Of a DNA stretch of 9,595 bases, positions 5,260 through 9,595 are shown in pieces; the stretch's first letter is position 1; every line of letters starts with the position of its first letter. The notes under the pieces are model-generated. The model saw nothing but the letters and a program-made list of their open reading frames with translations. It did not search any database and had not been told where the DNA came from. The DNA lies in the NCBI GenBank assembly GCA_031282235.1, contig JAITED010000217.1, positions 1 through 9,595 on the forward strand, read 5' to 3'. Origin of the DNA: Propionibacteriaceae bacterium. Lineage in GTDB: Bacteria; Actinomycetota; Actinomycetes; Propionibacteriales; Propionibacteriaceae. Made by a program: the position numbers and the translations under genes.

Positions 5260-7155
5260 ATGGCAGTGAATGAGAACCCCGACCTCCAATCGGAGCAGGA
5301 GTGTCGTCAGAATCTGGTGTCACGCCTCTCCCCTATTGGCGTGTCCGCTGGCTACGTCAATACGAATGGTGCCTATGTAGTCACCGGCACTAAAACTTTG
5401 GCTTTGGTTGCGGAGGCGTTTACGCAGCGCGGGGTGAGTGGGGACAACCCCGAGGTGTTGATTTGTACGCCGGGGCGCTATCACCCTGGGCTGTTCGGCA
5501 CCATCGTGAAAGAGTCGGGGCGCAGTTGTCGGGCGGCGGGCTACATCAACGAGGCGGGCTATCACACCTTGTATCTCGATGGTGGCGGGCGGCGGTTCGT
5601 CATCGCCGCGCCGGAACAGTTGCCGACCCCGAAGCGCGGCTGGGGTTGGCAGGTGCAGCTTTACTCGGCGCGCTCGTCGTATTCGTGGGGCATCGGCGAT
5701 TTTCAAGATTTGGCGACGATTTGCCGGTTGGCTGCCGAGCAGGGGGCATCGTGCGTGCAGGTGTCCCCGGTACACGCCACTGCTCCCATCAGTAAACCGC
5801 AGGATTCTCCGTATTCCCCGGCTTCGCGCGAGTTTCTGAACCTGCTGCATGTGGCGATTGGGCTGGTGCCTGGTGCGGAGATGGTCGATTTGAGCGATTT
5901 GGCTGCCCAAGGGCGGGCGCTGAATCAGGAGCGGCTCATCAACCGGACGGCGGTGTGGCGTTTGAAGTTGGCTGCTTTGGAACGTATTTGGCAGATGGTG
6001 CGTGACGACTTGCCGCTGGAGTATCAGCTGTGGCGCGACAAGCGGGGGTTGCAGTTGAGCCGGTTCTCCATCTGGTGTGCCATCGCTGAGCAGTGCGATA
6101 CCCCCAAGTGGCGGTCGTGGCCGCACGAGTTACGCCGTCCCGACAGCGATATGGTACGCGACTTCGCTATGCACAACGCTGGGCGGGTGGAGTTCTACTC
6201 CTGGTGTCAGTGGGTGGCGTCGCAGCAGTTCTACGGTGCTTGTCACGCCGGGGCTGCGGTGATTGCTGACGTGGCGGTGGGTTTTGATGCCAACTCGGAG
6301 GATGCGTGGAACTATCAGGACGCGGTGTGTTTCGACTTTGAGATTGGCGCTCCCCCCGACGACCACAACATCGAGGGGCAGCGTTGGGGGTTGCCGCCAC
6401 TGTTGCCCACGCGGCTGATTGAGGGCGATTTTAGGGTGTTTATCAATATGGTACGAGCCACGCTGGCGCACGCTTCCGCGCTGCGGTTAGACCATGTGAT
6501 GCAGTTGTGGCGGCTCTATTGGGTTCCGAAGAATCTACCGGCCACCGAGGGGGTGTACATCTACTACCCGGTGGATGCGCTGCTAGCCATCTTGCGGGTG
6601 GAGGCGGCGCGGCAGGGCGCGTGGATTGTCGGCGAGGATATGGGCACGGTAGCAGCTGGGGTGCGCGAAACGATGGCGGTTATCGGCTTGTTGGGCAACC
6701 GTTCTGCGATGCGTACCCCGGTAGCTGAGTTCCCAGAGTTGGGGGTGGGTACGTCCTCCACCCACGACCAAGTGACGGTGGCTGGTCTCATCACCGGCTC
6801 CGACGTGGACGACTTGAACCGTATCGGCAAGGGTGCGGATTTCGTACAGATTGCCAACACTCGCCGCGGACTAGCCGAATTGGCAAACCTTGACCCCGAG
6901 AAACCCGCTGCGGACATCACAACCGCTGACATTCACGCCGCCGTAATTGCGCGCTACCGGCTGCTCTCCTCTGCCCCCTCCCGTATAGTGCTAGTGACCC
7001 TAGAGGATGCCGCGATGGTGCGCGAACGCCCCAACATGCCTGGCACCACGGACATCTACCCCAACTGGTGCCTAGCCATCCCCAACCGCTTAGACGACGT
7101 GATGCGCTCCCCGCTAACCCGCGACCTAATCTCCTTAATGACCGAAACCCGCTGA
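5260..7155 (+). CDS. malQ: 4-alpha-glucanotransferase (amylomaltase, GH77)
   Basis: This 631-residue cytoplasmic enzyme transfers alpha-1,4-glucan segments between maltodextrins, feeding maltose, maltodextrin and glycogen use. GH77 landmarks occur in order: QLYSARSSYSWGIGDF (133-148), SPYSPASR (183-190), VAVGFDANSEDAW (338-350), IGAPPDDHN...GQRWGLPP (362-380), LRLDHVMQLWRLYWVP (408-423, nucleophile D411), VGEDMGTV (457-464, acid/base E459), STHDQ (500-504, stabilising D503) and GTTDIYPNW (595-603). All three catalytic acids are present. It is shorter than typical actinobacterial MalQ (about 700 or more), mainly through a shorter N-terminal region. The ATG at 5260 is the only upstream start because an in-frame TAG lies at 5242-5244. 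It is divergent from sdhCAB and convergent with vapBC, with no other sugar gene in view, so it is probably monocistronic. Confidence 0.93.
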   Translation: MAVNENPDLQSEQECRQNLVSRLSPIGVSAGYVNTNGAYVVTGTKTLALVAEAFTQRGVSGDNPEVLICTPGRYHPGLFGTIVKESGRSCRAAGYINEAGYHTLYLDGGGRRFVIAAPEQLPTPKRGWGWQVQLYSARSSYSWGIGDFQDLATICRLAAEQGASCVQVSPVHATAPISKPQDSPYSPASREFLNLLHVAIGLVPGAEMVDLSDLAAQGRALNQERLINRTAVWRLKLAALERIWQMVRDDLPLEYQLWRDKRGLQLSRFSIWCAIAEQCDTPKWRSWPHELRRPDSDMVRDFAMHNAGRVEFYSWCQWVASQQFYGACHAGAAVIADVAVGFDANSEDAWNYQDAVCFDFEIGAPPDDHNIEGQRWGLPPLLPTRLIEGDFRVFINMVRATLAHASALRLDHVMQLWRLYWVPKNLPATEGVYIYYPVDALLAILRVEAARQGAWIVGEDMGTVAAGVRETMAVIGLLGNRSAMRTPVAEFPELGVGTSSTHDQVTVAGLITGSDVDDLNRIGKGADFVQIANTRRGLAELANLDPEKPAADITTADIHAAVIARYRLLSSAPSRIVLVTLEDAAMVRERPNMPGTTDIYPNWCLAIPNRLDDVMRSPLTRDLISLMTETR

Positions 7156-7189
7156 CGTATCGTTCAACTCATTCGGCTCGCTGTCAGCG
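7150..7189 (+). terminator. Possible malQ terminator
   Basis: CGCTGAC (7150-7156, containing the malQ stop codon) and GTCAGCG (7183-7189) are perfect 7-base inverted arms followed by TTTAT. The 26-base loop is long for an intrinsic terminator, so the call is weak. The position between two converging genes is suitable. Confidence 0.35.
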
Positions 7190-7209
7190 TTTATCAACTA
7201 CGGCTCGCT
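7165..7209. repeat. Short imperfect duplication at the vapC 3' end
   Basis: CAACT followed by CGGCTCGCT occurs at 7165-7182 and again at 7195-7209, the first copy carrying three extra bases between the shared blocks. The second copy holds the vapC stop codon and last codons (QLSEP); the first lies just downstream. It looks like a local duplication that reshaped the end of the gene or the malQ-vapC junction. Confidence 0.45.
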
Positions 7210-7599
7210 CAACTGTTCCTCCACTCCGGATGTTTCAATCCCCATGCGGTTCGCAGCTGCAGCTAGCCGTAAGTCAAAAGTGACGATACCCGCCTTTAGA
7301 GCTTGAGCAGTTGCTAAAACTACGGCATCTGGCAGCTTGAGCCCTGTTGCTGCTCGGGCGGTTGCGGCGTCGAGAGGAGTGATAATTTCTGCCGACAAAA
7401 CCTTTATACACGTTTTAGATATTGCATCTAATACCGCTTGACCGCGCTGTTCTTTAACCGGAAGCACTAAGATTTCCGCAAGGGTAAGAGGATGGATGCC
7501 AAGGTCTGTCGTATCGCCCAGTAGCTGCTGTGCCTTTTTATGATGAGCGTCGTGGCTATCCAGCGCGGCGATGAGGGCGCTAGCGTCTATGACTATCAT
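7198..7599 (-). CDS. vapC: PIN-domain toxin, VapC family
   Basis: This 133-residue protein has the PIN-domain layout of VapC ribonucleases, Mg-dependent enzymes that typically cut tRNA or rRNA and stop growth when freed from their antitoxin. It opens with MIVIDASALIAALD, with the first acidic residue at D5. E42 (LTLAEIL), D91 (KLPDAVVLATAQ) and D109 (VTFDLRL) complete the expected catalytic quartet, so it looks active. The length is normal. The ATG at 7599-7597 overlaps the TGA of the upstream antitoxin gene (ATGA), which implies coupled translation with the antitoxin made first. A purine-rich GAGAGGA lies about 9 bases upstream within vapB. The last codons fall inside a small duplicated segment, so the final few residues may differ from relatives. 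The cellular target cannot be read from the sequence. Confidence 0.9.
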   Translation of the reverse strand: MIVIDASALIAALDSHDAHHKKAQQLLGDTTDLGIHPLTLAEILVLPVKEQRGQAVLDAISKTCIKVLSAEIITPLDAATARAATGLKLPDAVVLATAQALKAGIVTFDLRLAAAANRMGIETSGVEEQLSEP

Positions 7600-7844
7600 T
7601 CCGGCCAGTCCTCTCGCAGTTCTTCAAGATAGTTTGGGGGATAGTGGATGCCCAGTTCTGAAAGGGCATCCACGGCTTTGCTACGCTCTTCGCGTTCTGC
7701 GAGCACGGCTTCCGCTCCCCGCACAACTAGGTGTCGCAGCACCTCGGGTCGGGAAAAATCAGGCCAGCGCCAAGCGCCAACATCGAGGGCTTCGGCGATT
7801 TCGCCGGTGTCGGTAATCATGTATCTGTCTTTCGTGGTAGGCAT
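7596..7844 (-). CDS. vapB: VapB-like antitoxin
   Basis: This 82-residue, acidic-tailed protein precedes and overlaps the PIN toxin gene by 4 bases, the standard antitoxin position. The N-terminal ~45 residues (MPTTKDRYMITDTGEIAEAL, then a WRWPDFSRPEVLRHLV segment) resemble actinobacterial VapB-family antitoxins with a ribbon-helix-helix-like DNA-binding part. The C-terminal half (from about residue 47, rich in Glu and Arg, ending EELREDWPE) would wrap the toxin and block its active site. The family call is by resemblance and position. The ATG at 7844 has no ribosome site, but TACACT lies six bases before it, so the message may be leaderless. The start codon sits inside one arm of a large palindrome, the likely site for autorepression by the VapBC complex. 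Confidence 0.82.
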   Translation of the reverse strand: MPTTKDRYMITDTGEIAEALDVGAWRWPDFSRPEVLRHLVVRGAEAVLAEREERSKAVDALSELGIHYPPNYLEELREDWPE

Positions 7845-7892
7845 GAAACAAGTGTAGCACCAGCAATGCTAGGTGTTGCACTTGTTTCATGC
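7841..7892. promoter_or_regulatory. Large palindrome over the vapB start: VapBC operator candidate
   Basis: The 21-base arms 7841-7861 and 7872-7892 are inverted copies with 19 of 21 matches, around a centre that is itself palindromic (AGCAATGCT, 7862-7870). The two mismatches become G-U pairs in plus-strand RNA, giving a 21-pair stem there. The palindrome covers the vapB start codon and its -10, so a bound VapBC complex would block transcription. No transposase is near, so an insertion-sequence end is unlikely. Confidence 0.75.
7845..7856 (-). promoter_or_regulatory. Candidate leaderless promoter (-10) of vapBC
   Basis: TACACT (7856-7851 on the minus strand) then TGTTTC and ATG. This is the TAnnnT-six bases-ATG layout also seen at the AMMECR1-family gene, where the spacer is AGTTTT. 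No clear -35 is seen. It lies inside the palindrome. Confidence 0.5.
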
Positions 7893-7969
7893 GATGCTTC
7901 CCGCCCATATGGCGGCTCTACTCTGGTTTATAGGGCTGAAATCCCGAAACCGGCCAACCAATTTCCAAT

Positions 7970-7978
7970 TGTGGATAA
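7970..7978 (-). promoter_or_regulatory. DnaA box 1
   Basis: TGTGGATAA is the exact complement of the consensus DnaA box TTATCCACA. It is part of a 13-base direct repeat (TGTGGATAACTTT, 7970-7982) copied at 8010-8022. It lies between the vapBC palindrome and the DUF4032 start. Confidence 0.7.
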
Positions 7979-8009
7979 CTTTTCTGGTGGAGTTGGGATG
8001 GGCAGCGGC

Positions 8010-8018
8010 TGTGGATAA
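8010..8018 (-). promoter_or_regulatory. DnaA box 2
   Basis: This is a second perfect TTATCCACA on the minus strand, in the same orientation as the first and exactly 40 bases away, about four helical turns, so both sites face the same side of the DNA. It lies 58 bases before the DUF4032 ATG. Confidence 0.7.
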
Positions 8019-8076
8019 CTTTGGTGTTGCAGGCAATATTTGCGTGGTTGCCCGGAAAAAGTGCAAAACTGGTGGT

Positions 8077-9279
8077 ATGTATCGGATTTTGGCTACCAGC
8101 ACTGACCCGCGGCTGCTGGAGTTGCCGTGGCATATTCCGCTGGCTGATTGGCCTGCGGAGTTGTTGGTTGCCTTGCCACACGGTATTTCGCGCCATGTGG
8201 TGCGTTTTATCCGGGTGGGCGACGAGGTGCTGGCGGCCAAAGAGATGCCGGTGGAGGCGGCCAGCCACGAGTATCGCATGTTGCAGGATTTGGTACGGCT
8301 GAAGCTTCCCACGGTGGAACCGGTGGGGGTGGTCACCGACCGTTACTGCGCTAACGGCGAGGCGCTGGGGGCGATACTGCTCACGCGGCATCTGCACTTC
8401 TCACTGCCGTATCAAGCATTGTTTGGGCGCGGCATACAGGCTGAGACGGTCACCAAGCTGTTGGATGCGATGGTGGTGTTGCTGGTACGGCTGCACTTAG
8501 GGGGGTTCATGTGGGGCGATGTGTCGCTCTCCAACGTATTGTTTCTACGCGACGCCGGCCAGTTCGCTGCGTATCTGGTCGATGCCGAGACGGGGGAACT
8601 GCATGATGTCCTCTCCGATGGGCAGCGCGCCGCCGACCAAGACATCGCCATCGTGAACGTATTCGGGGGTTTCTGTGATTTGGAGGCTGCGGGGCATCTG
8701 GATGCAAGCGTTGACCCGATGCAGGTGTCAGAGTACGTCGCGGAACGCTATCTGGCGTTGTGGGATGAGTTGACCTGTGAGCAAGAACTGGGCAACGACG
8801 AGCTGAGCCGTATCGAAACGCGAGTGCGCCGCCTAGGCGAACTGGGGTTTGACGTCGCTGAACTGGCCGTAACCACATCCCCCGATGGCACCCGTATCAC
8901 CGTGCAGCCCAAAGTGGTGGATGCCGGGCATCACGCCCGTCGCCTGATGCGCCTGACCGGCCTAGATACGCAAGAGAATCAGGCTCGCCGCCTGCTAAAC
9001 GATATGGATGCCTACCGTGCCATCACTAATCAGTGGGGTGTGGACGAGTCGATAGTCGCCCAGTGCTGGCTTAGAGAACAGTTCCTCCCCGCGCTAGCGG
9101 TCATTCCTCCCGAGTTGAGCCACAAACTTGACCCCGCCCAGCTTTACCACGAGATTTTGGACTACCGCTGGTTCCAAGCCGAACGCGAACACCGCGCCGT
9201 CCCCATCCAAGAAGCCGCCGTAGGCTACGTCTGTGACGTACTCTCCCACCTCCCCGACGAAGAAGTGACCGCTGGTTAG
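8077..9279 (+). CDS. DUF4032 protein with kinase-like N-terminal domain
   Basis: This 400-residue protein belongs to a family widespread in Actinobacteria. The start is the ATG at 8077, because family members begin at a 'DPxLLxLPW..PLxDWP' segment (residues 10-26 here); a GTG 68 codons earlier would cross the DnaA boxes and palindrome and encode nothing family-like. No good ribosome site is seen. The N-terminal half matches the protein-kinase / Kdo-kinase (WaaP-like) pattern: K55 in VLAAKE, E65 in SHEYRML, GDVSLSN (147-153, D148 and N153) and VDAETGE (168-174, D169), so a full set of candidate catalytic residues is kept. The C-terminal half is the DUF4032 region, with VQPKVVDAGHHARRL (276-290) and GLDTQENQARRLLND (295-309). 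Substrate and pathway are unknown. It is divergent from vapB and convergent with the DUF2326 gene. Confidence 0.88.
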   Translation: MYRILATSTDPRLLELPWHIPLADWPAELLVALPHGISRHVVRFIRVGDEVLAAKEMPVEAASHEYRMLQDLVRLKLPTVEPVGVVTDRYCANGEALGAILLTRHLHFSLPYQALFGRGIQAETVTKLLDAMVVLLVRLHLGGFMWGDVSLSNVLFLRDAGQFAAYLVDAETGELHDVLSDGQRAADQDIAIVNVFGGFCDLEAAGHLDASVDPMQVSEYVAERYLALWDELTCEQELGNDELSRIETRVRRLGELGFDVAELAVTTSPDGTRITVQPKVVDAGHHARRLMRLTGLDTQENQARRLLNDMDAYRAITNQWGVDESIVAQCWLREQFLPALAVIPPELSHKLDPAQLYHEILDYRWFQAEREHRAVPIQEAAVGYVCDVLSHLPDEEVTAG

Positions 9280-9321
9280 GTGCGATAAGCGGGGGTTGCT
9301 ATAACTATGTTCGGAGGGTGT

Positions 9322-9342
9322 GGCATACACGATTGTGCATCC
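9322..9342. terminator. Weak hairpin between converging genes
   Basis: GGCATACAC (9322-9330) and GTGCATCC (9335-9342) can pair around a 4-base loop with one bulge and one weak position (G-U on the minus-strand RNA). It sits midway between the DUF4032 stop and the DUF2326 stop, where a two-way terminator would be expected. It has no T-run, so support is thin. Confidence 0.3.
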
Positions 9343-9376
9343 CATCAACTGGACTCGGCTGTAGATATCAACCCGG

Positions 9377-9595
9377 TTATTTGAATCGGAAGCCGAAAAG
9401 GCCACCGTTCTCGCCCGCGTCAGTCAGAACTGGATTTATGACATAGTTTCGCCGATCGAAGCCCTCTGTTTCAGCGGCTGCTAGGCGATCCGAGTTGAGA
9501 GTAACGATGTACTGGAAACCTTCAGAATCAGCCAATCGCGCCCCGATATTTAGGCATGATGCGACTTGCCTGTCATCCATGGAGTCGAATAAGAG
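9377..9595 (-). CDS. DUF2326-type ABC ATPase, C-terminal end (runs off right edge)
   Basis: Seventy-two codons plus a TAA enter from the right edge; the true start is outside, and the ATG at 9580 is internal. The sequence LLFDSMDDRQVA, then LNIGARLADSEGFQYIVTLN, then a GGLFGFRF ending, resembles the very end of DUF2326 proteins, large coiled-coil ABC ATPases of the RecN/SbcC/SMC type. In that reading LFDSMDDRQ is the D-loop just after Walker B, and YIVTLNSD lies at the H-loop position. DUF2326 proteins have been linked with 'ABC-three-component' conflict systems; this is recalled knowledge and the partner genes are not visible. The role would be ATP-driven DNA or nucleoprotein handling in defence. 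The family call is fairly secure; the system assignment is tentative. Confidence 0.72.
   Translation of the reverse strand, partial: LLFDSMDDRQVASCLNIGARLADSEGFQYIVTLNSDRLAAAETEGFDRRNYVINPVLTDAGENGGLFGFRFK

Noticed and set aside
5320..6126. 268-codon open frame on the minus strand opposite malQ
   Set aside because: Antisense to the catalytic-domain coding sequence of malQ, Arg/Pro-rich and without recognisable motifs or ribosome site.
7404..7412. TTATACACG inside vapC resembling a DnaA box
   Set aside because: One mismatch to the box and located within coding sequence of a conserved PIN domain; likely chance.
7841..7892. Palindrome as an insertion-sequence terminal repeat or attachment site
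   Set aside because: No transposase, integrase or target duplication is nearby, and its position over the vapB start fits an operator better.
7901..7915. CCGCC-CATAT-GGCGG hairpin upstream of the DUF4032 gene
   Set aside because: Only five pairs, no T-run and no upstream gene on that strand to terminate.
7873..8076. N-terminal extension of the DUF4032 protein from a GTG at 7873
   Set aside because: The added 68 residues show no family similarity, and the region holds the palindrome arm and DnaA boxes; family members begin at the ATG at 8077.

Overview
The window reads as chromosomal DNA of an actinobacterium. The GC content is fairly high by eye but not extreme. The succinate dehydrogenase operon has the sdhC-sdhA-sdhB order and subunit sizes known from Corynebacterium. 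The MalQ is of the high-GC Gram-positive type, and a DUF4032 protein typical of Actinobacteria is present. A facultatively anaerobic member of the Actinomycetales (Actinomyces relatives) would fit; this is inference, since no rRNA or other marker is present.

Left part (1-1526). The start of an EcsC-like gene runs off the left edge on the minus strand. Upstream of it, on the same strand, is an AMMECR1-family gene with a possible leaderless promoter. Its family motif LRGCIG has become LRGSSG. About 500 bases without a convincing gene follow. They contain an AT-rich island with nested inverted repeats and a strong hairpin just past the sdhB stop.

Centre (1527-7155). sdhC, sdhA and sdhB (minus strand) are tightly coupled, with 4-base stop/start overlaps at both junctions. 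They encode a complete membrane-bound succinate:menaquinone oxidoreductase or fumarate reductase. malQ (4-alpha-glucanotransferase, GH77) is transcribed divergently. The ~200-base region between them holds a spaced 10-base inverted repeat overlapping a candidate sdh promoter, and a perfect 12-base tandem repeat just upstream of a candidate malQ promoter.

Right part (7156-9595). A vapBC-like toxin-antitoxin pair (minus strand) converges on malQ. A near-perfect 21-base palindrome covers the vapB start and its candidate leaderless promoter. Between vapB and the divergent DUF4032 gene lie two perfect DnaA boxes exactly 40 bases apart. The DUF4032 protein has a kinase-like residue set at its N-terminus. 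The last ~73 codons of a DUF2326-type ABC ATPase enter from the right edge; these proteins are linked to ABC-three-component conflict systems, so a defence-type locus may begin just outside the window.

The genes are three independent modules (respiratory complex, maltodextrin metabolism, accessory/conflict genes), not one pathway. No complete new system is visible. The most unusual features are the paired DnaA boxes with the palindrome upstream of the DUF4032 gene.
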